A stretch of 64,000 bases of DNA from Treponema sp. (lineage in GTDB: Bacteria; Spirochaetota; Spirochaetia; Treponematales; Treponemataceae). Position 1 is the first letter of the stretch. Each line of letters begins with the position of its first letter. The translations under genes were made by a program, and so were the position numbers. The DNA lies in assembly GCA_017645785.1 (NCBI GenBank), contig JAGCNW010000030.1, forward strand, positions 91,045-155,044. The letters are read 5' to 3'. This document shows, piece by piece, positions 34,781 to 42,344 of the stretch. The notes under the pieces are model-generated. The model worked only from the letters and a program-made list of their open reading frames with translations. It did not search any database and was not told where the DNA came from.

Positions 34781-35833
34781 CTACATTTTAATGGAATCGG
34801 CGATTCTTTTCAATACCGCTTGGGCGCTGAAACGGTATGAGTAGACGCGCTCCACGGGCGGAAGGGGCTCTTTTATCGTGTAATTTTCGACGATTTTACG
34901 CGCCAAGTCGTCCGCGTCGCCCGCCATAAAGAAGGCCGCGGGAAGATTTTTGTATATTTCCTTAAATACCGGAATGTCCGAAATGACGGCGCGGGTCCCC
35001 GAATAAAGGGCCTGCAGGGGTGGAACGCCAAAGCCCTCGTAAAGGGATGGCTGGACCAAAAGGCGCGCCCGCGATATCAAGTCTTTCAATTTCTCGTCGG
35101 GAAGAAAGCCTGTGAATTCGATTCCGTTTTTTTGAGCGTCTTGCATAAGGGCGTCCAATTCCGTGTCGCTTGTGCGGAAGTTTTCTTTTGAGCCTACAAT
35201 CAAAAGCTGTGGAAGCGGGCGCGCCGGGTCTTGGGCTTGCGAGCTGTCTTGTCGGGCCAAAATTTCTCGCGCCTTTAGGAAGGCCGGAATCAAGGTCTTG
35301 ATTCCCTTGTGCGCCTTTATGTTTCCGACAAAGATAATCGTGTCGGTCTTTTGAACTTTTTTTAGCGGCTCCTCGTTGTAAAGGGGAACGCCTGAGTAAA
35401 CGACGGTTATCGGTTTTTTGCAGTTAAGGCGCGCAAGGATTCGGCCCTTTGAAAATTCGCTCACGGTAAAGATTTCCCGCGACTTGTTTATGGAACGCTG
35501 GTAAATCAATTTTCGCAAGAGCGTTCCGACTTTTCCGGCCAACGGAAGGTCCAAGAATATAACGTCGTGAATGGTTGAAAAAATCGGGACTTTTATTCCG
35601 CGGCTAAAAATGCGGCCGGGAACGTTGCAATAGGGGGTGAAGTATGCGTCGCATCCGTTTATTTTCTTCAGCTCTTCGCGCGGAAAGAAAAACATTTCCT
35701 TTAGCGAAAAGGGCTTTATGGCGGGCTTTATTTCAACAATCTCCGCTCCTTCTTTGATGGTGGGGAGCATGCTGTCGATAAAGGCTCCGATTCCGCTTTT
35801 TCCGCTCATGCGGACGTCGACCGCGATTTTCAT
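34781..35833 (-). CDS. Glycosyltransferase family 4
   Basis: The product is about 350 residues from ATG 35833, which overlaps the manC stop (TAATG); an upstream in-frame start at 35911 would add 26 unrelated basic residues read from inside manC. It begins KIAVDVRMSGKSGIGAFIDSM, has VSEFSKGRILARL at the domain linker, FVGNIKAHKGIKTLIPAF and QPSLYEGFGVPPLQALYSG in the donor domain. The first Glu of the E-x7-E pair is present and the second is Gln (EGFGVPPLQ), which is unusual. Substrate unknown; the operon suggests GDP-mannose or GDP-heptose. Confidence 0.82.
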   Translation of the reverse strand: MKIAVDVRMSGKSGIGAFIDSMLPTIKEGAEIVEIKPAIKPFSLKEMFFFPREELKKINGCDAYFTPYCNVPGRIFSRGIKVPIFSTIHDVIFLDLPLAGKVGTLLRKLIYQRSINKSREIFTVSEFSKGRILARLNCKKPITVVYSGVPLYNEEPLKKVQKTDTIIFVGNIKAHKGIKTLIPAFLKAREILARQDSSQAQDPARPLPQLLIVGSKENFRTSDTELDALMQDAQKNGIEFTGFLPDEKLKDLISRARLLVQPSLYEGFGVPPLQALYSGTRAVISDIPVFKEIYKNLPAAFFMAGDADDLARKIVENYTIKEPLPPVERVYSYRFSAQAVLKRIADSIKM

Positions 35834-36903
35834 TAGAGGTATTCTTCCCGCTTTTGTTCGCGCAGGGCGGCCAAGACTTTCTTTATGTCGCCAGCGCTTT
35901 CCTTGGCGCAAATCAAGATCGCGTCGTCGGTGTCAACGACAATCGTGTCCTTTAGGCCGACCGCCGCGATAAGCTTTTTTCCGCCCTGAATTACGTTGTC
36001 CGAGCAGTTGACGGTTACGACGTTTCCTTCCACCGCGGAATTGCTTTGGTCAAGCGTCTTGATTCTTCCGACGGCAAGCCATGAGCCCACGTCGTCCCAG
36101 CCAAAGTCGCCGGGCAGGGTGTAGATGTCCTTGGCCTTTTCCATGACGCCGTAGTCGATTGACTCGGACGGAAGCGTCGGGAACACGCTTTCCAAAACAT
36201 TGTTGTAGTCCGCCGTTCCAACCGCGGCCTGAATTTTTTCAAGGCCTGCGCTAAGGTCTGGCATGAATTCTTTTATTGAAGAAAGGACTGTCGAAGCCTT
36301 CCAGACGAACATTCCGCTGTTCCAAAGGTAGGAGCCGTCTGCCAAATATTCCTTGGCTTTTTCCAAGTTGGGCTTTTCTACAAAGCGTTCCACCTTGAAG
36401 GCCTCGCCGTCTTTTTGGTGGGCGTCAAATTTTATGTAGCCGTAGCCGGTTTCGGGGTAGTTGGGCGTGATTCCCATCGTGACGATGTTCTTTTCTTTTT
36501 GGGCGATTTCAAGCGCCTGCTTCAGCGTGTCCACAAAGAGTTCGTCGTTTTTTATCAAGCTGTCGCTGGCCAAGACCATCATCAAGGCGTCGCCGTTTTT
36601 CTTGGCTATGTGGGCGGCTCCCATTCCGATGCAGGGAGCGGTGTTGCGGCCGACCGGCTCGCAGAGAATGTTCTCTTCGGGAACGCCGGGAAGCTGCTCG
36701 CGGACTAGGGGCAAATAATTTTTGTTGGTCGCTATGTAAACGTCCTTTATGTCAACCAAGGGCTTTATTCTGTCTACGGTAAGCTGGATCATTGTCCGGC
36801 TGTCGTTTGTAAGGCTTAAAAACTGTTTTGGAAGATTCTGCCTGCTCTTGGGCCAAAAGCGCTCGCCGCGTCCGCCCGCCATAATCAAAGCTGTCGTTTT
36901 CAT
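35833..36903 (-). CDS. manC: Mannose-1-phosphate guanylyltransferase
   Basis: The 356-residue enzyme makes GDP-mannose from GTP and mannose-1-phosphate. It has the signature TALIMAGGRGERFWPKSRQN, VLASDSLIKN and RFVEKPNLEKAKEYL with YLWNSGMFVWK. It is a stand-alone transferase without the C-terminal isomerase domain of bifunctional ManC/AlgA. It opens the operon manC-GT-hddA-gmhA-hddC/gmhB-GT and is read from a promoter 6 bases before its ATG. Confidence 0.95.
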   Translation of the reverse strand: MKTTALIMAGGRGERFWPKSRQNLPKQFLSLTNDSRTMIQLTVDRIKPLVDIKDVYIATNKNYLPLVREQLPGVPEENILCEPVGRNTAPCIGMGAAHIAKKNGDALMMVLASDSLIKNDELFVDTLKQALEIAQKEKNIVTMGITPNYPETGYGYIKFDAHQKDGEAFKVERFVEKPNLEKAKEYLADGSYLWNSGMFVWKASTVLSSIKEFMPDLSAGLEKIQAAVGTADYNNVLESVFPTLPSESIDYGVMEKAKDIYTLPGDFGWDDVGSWLAVGRIKTLDQSNSAVEGNVVTVNCSDNVIQGGKKLIAAVGLKDTIVVDTDDAILICAKESAGDIKKVLAALREQKREEYL

Positions 36904-36909
36904 TCCATT

Positions 36910-36938
36910 ATTTTAGCGCAAAGGAGGCGGAACTTCAA
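36910..36938 (-). promoter_or_regulatory. Promoter of the manC-heptose operon, leaderless spacing
   Basis: On the minus strand TTGAAG (36938-36933), 17 bases, TAAAAT (36915-36910), then 6 bases to the ATG. There is no ribosome site on this strand. Confidence 0.75.
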
Positions 36939-37047
36939 GAAAAAATTTGCCAAATCGCAATTCCTGTGATATTGCAAAGCCCGCGAAGGCGGGCGTTTGA
37001 ATAAATTTCCTCTAGCAAAAGCGCATGAAATGCGCTATTATAGAAGA

Positions 37048-37758
37048 ATGAGCATTCACATTAACGCGCCCGAGGGCGCCATCGCTCCGGCCATTTTGCT
37101 GCCGGGAGACCCCTTAAGGGCCAAATTCATTGCCGAAAACTTTTTGGAAAACCCCAAATGCTACAACGAAGTCCGCGGAATGTACGGTTTTACCGGAACA
37201 TACAAGGGCGTTCCTGTCAGCGTCCAGGGAACGGGAATGGGCCAGCCTTCGCTTTCCATCTATGTAAACGAGCTTTTTGAGTCTTACGGGGTTCAAAAGG
37301 CCATTCGCGTCGGAACTTGCGGCGGCTTGCACAAAAGCATAAAGGTTCGCGACACAATCATCGCCAGCGCCGCCTGCTCGGAGTCGGCCATGCAAACCTC
37401 AAGATTCGGCCACTTGCACTACGCTCCGGCCGCCGACTTTGGGCTTTTAAAGAGCGCCTATGACGCTGCCCAAAAATTGCAGATTCCGGTACACGTTGGC
37501 CTTTGCGCTTCCAGCGACGCCTTTTATGACGAAAACGACTATTGGAAGCTTTGGGCTAAATACGGAGTTTTGGGCTTGGAAATGGAGGCGGCCGAGCTCT
37601 ACACCTTGGCGGCCAAGTTCGGCCGCAAGGCATTGGCAATCCTCACGGTCAGCGACCACCTCGTCACTCACGAGCTTACTACCGCGGAAGAGCGCCAGAC
37701 AACGTTCACCAATATGATGAAAATCGCCTTGGAAGCGATTATTGACGAAAACAAGTGA
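37048..37758 (+). CDS. deoD: Purine nucleoside phosphorylase, DeoD type
   Basis: DeoD cleaves purine (deoxy)nucleosides with phosphate in purine salvage. The 237 residues include [46 protein letters not shown] and [12 protein letters not shown], all typical of the hexameric enzyme. I take ATG 37048: a TATTAT box at 37036-37041 lies 6 bases before it and no ribosome site is present, so it may be leaderless. An in-frame start at 36997 would add 17 residues unlike the family. Confidence 0.95.
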   Translation: MSIHINAPEGAIAPAILLPGDPLRAKFIAENFLENPKCYNEVRGMYGFTGTYKGVPVSVQGTGMGQPSLSIYVNELFESYGVQKAIRVGTCGGLHKSIKVRDTIIASAACSESAMQTSRFGHLHYAPAADFGLLKSAYDAAQKLQIPVHVGLCASSDAFYDENDYWKLWAKYGVLGLEMEAAELYTLAAKFGRKALAILTVSDHLVTHELTTAEERQTTFTNMMKIALEAIIDENK

Positions 37759-37780
37759 TTTTTTACGACATTTTTTTAAT

Positions 37781-37806
37781 TTTTGTCAAAAAAAGCCTTG
37801 ACAAAA
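37781..37806. promoter_or_regulatory. Inverted repeat overlapping the distal rpmF promoter
   Basis: A perfect 9-bp inverted repeat TTTTGTCAA/TTGACAAAA (8-base gap) has its right arm on the -35 box of the distal promoter. It could be an operator, or part of a hairpin at the end of the deoD transcript. Confidence 0.4.
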
Positions 37807-37857
37807 GGAATTTTTTGCTGTAATATATTGACACTACAGGTGATTTTGCGGTATATT
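37798..37857 (+). promoter_or_regulatory. Tandem promoters of rpmF-acpP
   Basis: P1: TTGACA (37798-37803), 17 bases, TAATAT (37821-37826). P2: TTGACA (37828-37833), 18 bases, TATATT (37852-37857). Both have consensus -35 boxes and read into rpmF, with a 5' leader of about 40-70 bases. Confidence 0.8.
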
Positions 37858-37898
37858 TGACCGATACACTGTAAAATACATTAAGTGAGGTTGAATAT

Positions 37899-38087
37899 AT
37901 GGCAGTACCTAGAGCGAAAACTTCAAAAGCGGTAACACGCAGACGCAGAAGCATTAACATGCAGCTTAAGGCTCCCCAGCTTGTTCCTTGCAACAACTGC
38001 GGCAACTTAACGCTTCCGCATCACGTTTGCCCCAAATGTGGTTTTTACCGCGGCCGTCAGGTGATCACACCGGAAACGAACGCGTAA
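37899..38087 (+). CDS. rpmF: 50S ribosomal protein L32
   Basis: The 62-residue protein has the basic L32 start AVPRAKTSKAVTRRRRS and the zinc ribbon C-x2-C...C-x2-C (CNNCGNLTLPHHVCPKCG). It sits in the large subunit near the exit tunnel. ATG follows GTGAGGTTG. Its pairing with acpP, 24 bases downstream, is a common bacterial arrangement linking ribosome and fatty-acid synthesis genes. Confidence 0.96.
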   Translation: MAVPRAKTSKAVTRRRRSINMQLKAPQLVPCNNCGNLTLPHHVCPKCGFYRGRQVITPETNA

Positions 38088-38111
38088 AAATAATACTTTA
38101 GGAGAATAACT

Positions 38112-38351
38112 ATGGACGAATTGTTTGAGAAAATTAAGAAGCTCATCGCTGACAAGCTCGAAATCGAAGAGAGCAAGATTCAGCTTTCTTCATCATTCCG
38201 CGGCGACTTGGGAGCCGACAGCCTTGACACTTACGAGTTGGTTTACGCTATCGAAGAAGAGTTGGGCGTTTCTATTCCCGACGAAAAGGCCAACGAATTC
38301 GAGACAGTTCAGGACGCTTACGACTTCATCAAGTCTGAGCAGTCTAAGTAA
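38112..38351 (+). CDS. acpP: Acyl carrier protein
   Basis: The 79-residue acidic protein carries the phosphopantetheine site in GADSLDTYELV (Ser near residue 38) and the four-helix ACP pattern. It shuttles acyl chains in fatty-acid synthesis. A strong ribosome site (TTAGGAGA) precedes the ATG. The gene is followed by a clear terminator. Confidence 0.97.
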   Translation: MDELFEKIKKLIADKLEIEESKIQLSSSFRGDLGADSLDTYELVYAIEEELGVSIPDEKANEFETVQDAYDFIKSEQSK

Positions 38352-38374
38352 GCGGATTTCCGCTTGTTAGAAGG

Positions 38375-38398
38375 GCGCGGCATTGCCGCGCTTTTTTT
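38375..38398 (+). terminator. Intrinsic terminator after acpP
   Basis: A perfect 7-bp stem GCGCGGC/GCCGCGC with a 3-base loop is followed by seven Ts. Confidence 0.92.
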
Positions 38399-38412
38399 GT
38401 TTGTGAAAATGC

Positions 38413-38480
38413 TGTCATTGCCGCGCTTGACGCGGCAATCTTTTGACAAAAGGATTGCCCGATCAAGTCGGGCAATGACA
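38413..38480. repeat. REP-like palindrome pair (TGTCATTGCC family)
   Basis: Two palindromes face each other: 38413-38440 (TGTCATTGCC, GCGCTTGACGC, GGCAATC) and 38453-38480 (GATTGCC...GGCAATGACA), with TTTTGACAAAAG between. Related units occur at 54124-54183. Such intergenic palindromes are typical of REP-type repeats. Confidence 0.65.
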
Positions 38481-38493
38481 AAAGGTCGTCGCT

Positions 38494-39234
38494 TTGAAAC
38501 ACTTTAAGGAAATATTCCGGGGCTCAAAAAAAATCTCCTCCGAACGCAAGGCCGCGCTTTTGGCCTTTCAAAAGCCTCTTGGACTTAAGTTCCACGACTT
38601 GGAGCTTTTGGACTTGGCCTTTCACCACCGTTCCTACTCAAACGAAAGCAGCGAATTCAAGCGCTGCAACAACGAGCGCCTGGAGTTCTTGGGCGACAGC
38701 GTTCTTGGTCTTGCCACCGCCGCCTTTTTGTACGAGGACATGGCCCAAAAGCCCGAAGGCGACTTGGCAAAAATCAAGGCTGCCGTCGTGAGCGAAAAGG
38801 CCTTGGCCCCCGTGGCGCTTGAATATGGAATCGACAAAATGCTGGTTCTTGGCCGCGGCGAAGAAATGAGCGGCGGCCGGACAAAGCCCGCGATTTTGGC
38901 CGATTGCATGGAAGCCGTGATCGGAGCCTACTATTTGGATTCCGGCTACGAGGCCGCTGAAGAATACATTTTGCGCTTCATAATTCCCGCAGTCCGTTCC
39001 GTCCAAGAAAACAAGGCCGGAAAGGACTACAAAAGCCTCTTGCAAGAAGCCTTCCAAAAAAAATGCAAGGACATTCCCCGCTACGAGCTGGTCAAGACCG
39101 AAGGCCCCGACCACGACCGCGTCTTTTATGTCCAAGTTCATCTGGGCCAAAAAATCTACGGCCCGGCCCGCGGCAAGAACAAAAAGGAAGCCGAGCAAGA
39201 AGCCGCCAAGCTTGCGCTGGAGCGCATGGACTAA
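38494..39234 (+). CDS. rnc: Ribonuclease III
   Basis: RNase III cuts double-stranded RNA in rRNA and mRNA processing. The 246-residue protein has the signature NNERLEFLGDSVLGL (about residues 63-77), the second acidic site DCMEAVIGAYYLDSG and a C-terminal dsRNA-binding domain (DYKSLLQEAFQKK ... KNKKEAEQEAAKLAL). The start shown is a TTG after AAAGG with 8 bases between; it lies right after a REP-like palindrome, and no nearer ATG keeps the N-terminal helix. Confidence 0.94.
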   Translation: MKHFKEIFRGSKKISSERKAALLAFQKPLGLKFHDLELLDLAFHHRSYSNESSEFKRCNNERLEFLGDSVLGLATAAFLYEDMAQKPEGDLAKIKAAVVSEKALAPVALEYGIDKMLVLGRGEEMSGGRTKPAILADCMEAVIGAYYLDSGYEAAEEYILRFIIPAVRSVQENKAGKDYKSLLQEAFQKKCKDIPRYELVKTEGPDHDRVFYVQVHLGQKIYGPARGKNKKEAEQEAAKLALERMD

Positions 39235-39243
39235 CGCCCTCGC

Positions 39244-39272
39244 TTGCAACAAAGGGCCGTTTCCGCTACAAT
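39244..39272 (+). promoter_or_regulatory. Promoter of hisS, leaderless spacing
   Basis: TTGCAA (39244-39249), 17 bases, TACAAT (39267-39272), then 7 bases to ATG 39280. No ribosome site is seen. The -35 box has been read as a TTG start of an extended frame, which is rejected. Confidence 0.75.
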
Positions 39273-39279
39273 AAAATCT

Positions 39280-40584
39280 ATGGAAAATCAAATCATTCAG
39301 CCCAGAGTTTTGAAGGGCTTTAGGGACGCGCTTCCGCAGGAGCAGATTTTGCGCGCCTCGCTTATCGAAAAAATTACGGGCGTTTACCGCTCTTACGGCT
39401 TTGTGCCGATCGACACGCCTGTTTTGGAATACACAGAAATCCTTTTGCGAAAGTCCAACGGCGAGACCGAAAAGCAAGTTTTCCGCTTTGAGGACAATGG
39501 CGGCCGCGACATTGCCATGCGCTTTGACCTTACAGTGCCCTTCGCGCGCTTTACCGCCGAGCACAAAGCCGAGCTGGCCTTTCCTTTCAAGCGCTACCAC
39601 ATAGCCAAGGTTTGGCGCGGCGAAAAGCCCCAGGCCGGCCGCTACCGCGAATTTGTCCAGTGCGATATCGACACGGTTGGAAGCGATTCCGCCGTAAGCG
39701 ACGCCGAAATCCTTTGCGCGATGAAGGCCGCGCTTTCGGCAATCGGAATCGAAAAAATTAAAATTCACATAAACCACCGCGGAGCCTTCAACCGCTTTTT
39801 GGCCGGCCTTGGCGTTCAAGACAAAAGCGAGGACATCTTGCGCTCGGTTGACAAATTGGCAAAAGTGGGAAAGGACGCTGTTCAGGCTGAACTGGAAGAA
39901 ATCACGGGCGGAGCGGAAACCGCCAAAAAAATTCTTGACTACGTTTCCCCCTCGGAAAATTTTGACCAGGCCATCGCAAAAATGGAAAGCCTTTGCGGAG
40001 GAGCGGGGGACGACACCCAGCGCCTAAAGCAAGTTTACAAAATGCTTGAGGCCGCCGGCATCGCGTCTTCCTTTGTCCTTGACCCCAGCATCACCCGAGG
40101 CCTCGACTACTACACGGGCCTTGTTTACGAAAGCTTTTTGGACGACCTTCCTTCAATCGGCTCGGTTTGCTCCGGCGGCCGCTACGACAATTTGGCCGGC
40201 CTTTACACCAAGGAACGGATTCCCGGCGTTGGCGGCTCGATCGGCCTTGACCGCTTGATGGCGGCGATGGAACAGCTTGGCATCGCGGGAAAGAAGGGCT
40301 CCTACCTTGACGCGGAAATCTTCTGCCAGGACGAAAAGCTTTTGATAGAAAACCAAAAGGCCGCCGCCGCCTTGCGTTCCTTTGGCGTAAGCGTGGAAGT
40401 TTTCCCCGAAGCAAAGAAGATGAACCAGCAGTATGCCCTTGCCGAGGCAAAAAGCGTCTTGTGGGGAATCTTCGTTTCCGCCGACGGAAAGTTGACCCTC
40501 AAAAACCTCAAAACCCGCGAGCAAACCGAAGGCCTGGACCCGGCGGACGCGGCTGCCGCAATACTTAAAGCCCGCTCCAATTAG
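39280..40584 (+). CDS. hisS: Histidyl-tRNA synthetase
   Basis: The 434-residue class II synthetase charges tRNA-His. Motifs: VLKGFRDALPQEQI at the start, motif 2 (MRFDLTVPFARF with KRYHIAKVWRGEKPQAGRYREFVQCD), the His-specific loops (FVLDPSITRGLDYYTG) and motif 3 (GVGGSIGLDRLM), then the anticodon-binding domain. ATG 39280 gives the usual N-terminus. A REP-like element overlaps the stop codon. Confidence 0.95.
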   Translation: MENQIIQPRVLKGFRDALPQEQILRASLIEKITGVYRSYGFVPIDTPVLEYTEILLRKSNGETEKQVFRFEDNGGRDIAMRFDLTVPFARFTAEHKAELAFPFKRYHIAKVWRGEKPQAGRYREFVQCDIDTVGSDSAVSDAEILCAMKAALSAIGIEKIKIHINHRGAFNRFLAGLGVQDKSEDILRSVDKLAKVGKDAVQAELEEITGGAETAKKILDYVSPSENFDQAIAKMESLCGGAGDDTQRLKQVYKMLEAAGIASSFVLDPSITRGLDYYTGLVYESFLDDLPSIGSVCSGGRYDNLAGLYTKERIPGVGGSIGLDRLMAAMEQLGIAGKKGSYLDAEIFCQDEKLLIENQKAAAALRSFGVSVEVFPEAKKMNQQYALAEAKSVLWGIFVSADGKLTLKNLKTREQTEGLDPADAAAAILKARSN

Positions 40585-40640
40585 GCGCGAGCTTCCTTGC
40601 GCGAGCGCCGTAATTGGAAAATCCGCTCGAACGAGCGATT
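40577..40640 (+). repeat. REP-like palindromic element, copy 2
   Basis: The copy begins on the last codons of hisS (CCAATTAGGCGCGAGC, loop, GCGAGCGCCGTAATTGG, then AATCCGCTCG). It matches 15090-15154 read on the minus strand at most positions, with most differences in the loop and the distal end. Confidence 0.65.
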
Positions 40641-40673
40641 AGTGTTTTGCAAAAAAAAAATTACGAGCGGCTC

Positions 40674-40702
40674 TTGACAAAACCGCGCGATTTTGCTAAT
40701 AT
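40674..40702 (+). promoter_or_regulatory. Consensus promoter of tRNA-Gly
   Basis: TTGACA (40674-40679), 17 bases, TAATAT (40697-40702); the tRNA starts 13 bases after the -10. Confidence 0.9.
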
Positions 40703-40714
40703 TTAGAAACATTT

Positions 40715-40787
40715 GCGGCAGTCATATAACGGCTCATTATCTCAGCCTTCCAAGCTGATGACGAGGGTTCGACTCCCTTCTGCCGCT
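40715..40787 (+). tRNA. tRNA-Gly (anticodon TCC)
   Basis: A 73-base cloverleaf: acceptor GCGGCAG/CTGCCGC with discriminator T, D arm, anticodon loop CTTCCAA in a CAG/CTG-containing stem, and T arm AGGGTTCGACTCCCT. The anticodon TCC reads GGA and GGG. The 3' CCA is not encoded. It has its own promoter and terminator. Confidence 0.95.
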
Positions 40788-40790
40788 TAG

Positions 40791-40822
40791 AAAGGATTTC
40801 CTTACAGGAAGTCCTTTTTTTT
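40791..40822 (+). terminator. Terminator after tRNA-Gly
   Basis: Stem AAGGATTTCC/GGAAGTCCTT (one G-T pair), 5-base loop, then a run of Ts. Confidence 0.88.
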
Positions 40823-40879
40823 ATTTCAAAATCAATTTTTGTGGCGCAAATTTTAATTCCATGTTATAATTGAAATATT

Positions 40880-42214
40880 ATGGAAGTAGATTTAACCGTA
40901 TTCAGCGACATTGCGACGTCTTTGGCAAAGCATTTTGACTGCCTATATTATGTCGACATTGAGACCAATGATTACATAGAATTCATACATCCAAGGATTC
41001 TTGCCAGCGTTAACATTCCAAAAGAGGGAAAAGACTTTTTTGTGACGGCCAGCAAGAACGCCTACAATTATGTTCATCCTGACGACCTTGAGGAAATGCT
41101 CAAAATTCACGACAAGGAAAACGTCTTAAAGAACCTCGCCAAGGGCAAATCCTATTCGGTCAGCGGCCGCGTGGTACGCGATGGAAAACTGGTGTACGCG
41201 CGCTTTGTCACGGTAATGTGCGAGGACAAAAAGCATTTGATTTGCGGAATGGAAAACATCGACGACGAAGTCCGCGAAAAAGAAGCGCAGGCTAAAAACC
41301 TTTTGTCGGCGGAACGCATGGCCAGACTCGACGAGCTTACCGGCATAAAGAACAAGAACGCCTTCGCCGAACATTCCCAAGTCCTTGACGGAAAGATAAG
41401 GACGGGCTCGCATGACTTTAACTTTGCCGTCTTGATGTGCGACTTGAACGACCTAAAAATGCTCAACGACACCCGCGGCCACGCTTTTGGAGACGAAGCC
41501 TTGCAGCGCGCCAGCGGGATGATTTGCGACGTCTTTAAGCACAGCCCTGTCTTTAGAATAGGCGGCGACGAGTTTGTCGCGGTCTTGACAGACTACGACT
41601 ACGACAGGCGCGAGCAGTTTGTAAAGGAGCTTAGGGAAATGTCCGAAAAAAACGGCCGCTTAAAGTCCGGCCCGGAATTGGCCGTGGGCTTGGCCGTTTA
41701 CGACCCCTATAAGGACAATTCTTTTTCCGACGTTTTTGCGCGCGCCGACCGCGACATGTACGAAAACAAAAATCTTATAAAATCTCGCAAGGGCATGGAA
41801 AAGCTTAAGAGCCAGTATGGAGACGAAGTTGAAATTCCGGAAGATCATAAGCATAGGCTTGACAGCTTGTTCGGAGCCTTGCACACTGTCGCCGGCGGCG
41901 GCTACATTTACCTTTGCGACATGCGCTACGACTATTCAAGGTGGTCTCTTTCCCTTATCGACGACTTTGGCTTAAAGTCGGAATACATGTACCATGCCGA
42001 TAAAATTTGGGAAGACTACGTTCACCCAGACGACTTGCAGGCTTATAGGGAGGCCATCCAAACTACTTTTCACGGAAGCGGCTCCGTGATTCCCATTGTT
42101 TACCGCATAAAGAAGCCCGACGGCTCCTATGTCGCCTTGTCAACCCACGGCTTTATCATGACTGACTCTGACGGCGCTCCCGTCTACTTTGGCGGAATCA
42201 TGATTCCGCAATAA
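40880..42214 (+). CDS. Diguanylate cyclase with PAS-like sensor regions at both ends
   Basis: The 444-residue cytosolic protein has a PAS-like N-terminal region (VHPDDLEEMLKIHDKENVL, about 55-130), a GGDEF domain (about 155-295) with intact signature GGDEF at residues 228-232 and LDELTGIKNKNAFAEH at its start, and a second PAS-like C-terminal region (EDYVHPDDLQAYREAIQ, about 350-444). It should make cyclic di-GMP from two GTP in response to an unknown signal. No membrane segment is seen. TATAAT at 40866-40871 lies 9-10 bases before the ATG, so the leader is very short. Confidence 0.92.
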   Translation: MEVDLTVFSDIATSLAKHFDCLYYVDIETNDYIEFIHPRILASVNIPKEGKDFFVTASKNAYNYVHPDDLEEMLKIHDKENVLKNLAKGKSYSVSGRVVRDGKLVYARFVTVMCEDKKHLICGMENIDDEVREKEAQAKNLLSAERMARLDELTGIKNKNAFAEHSQVLDGKIRTGSHDFNFAVLMCDLNDLKMLNDTRGHAFGDEALQRASGMICDVFKHSPVFRIGGDEFVAVLTDYDYDRREQFVKELREMSEKNGRLKSGPELAVGLAVYDPYKDNSFSDVFARADRDMYENKNLIKSRKGMEKLKSQYGDEVEIPEDHKHRLDSLFGALHTVAGGGYIYLCDMRYDYSRWSLSLIDDFGLKSEYMYHADKIWEDYVHPDDLQAYREAIQTTFHGSGSVIPIVYRIKKPDGSYVALSTHGFIMTDSDGAPVYFGGIMIPQ

Positions 42215-42320
42215 GATTTTCGAGCGTTTTGTACAAGTCCTCGGGCTCGACAGGCTTTGAAAGGTGGGCGTTCATTCCGGCGCTTCGGCTAAGACCAACG
42301 CAAAGGTTGTTCGCGCGACG
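42198..42320 (-). pseudogene. Remnant of a response-regulator receiver domain (C-terminal end)
   Basis: Read on the minus strand, AGMNAHLSKPVEPEDLYKTL followed by a stop at 42198 is the last part of a receiver domain, with the conserved Lys-Pro. Upstream the frame degenerates within about 40 bases, and no phosphoacceptor Asp or kinase part remains. The stop overlaps the end of the convergent diguanylate cyclase gene. It was probably the tail of a hybrid histidine kinase replaced by the lipase-like gene to the right. Confidence 0.7.
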
Positions 42321-42344
42321 GGCGCTTTGACAAAACGTCCAAGC

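Noticed and set aside
38638-39819. Long antisense open frame (393 codons) across rnc and hisS
   Set aside because: It mirrors two well-identified genes; its peptide is low in recognisable motifs and the frame is open only because of codon bias on the other strand. The same applies to 32347-33474 and 59354-60340.
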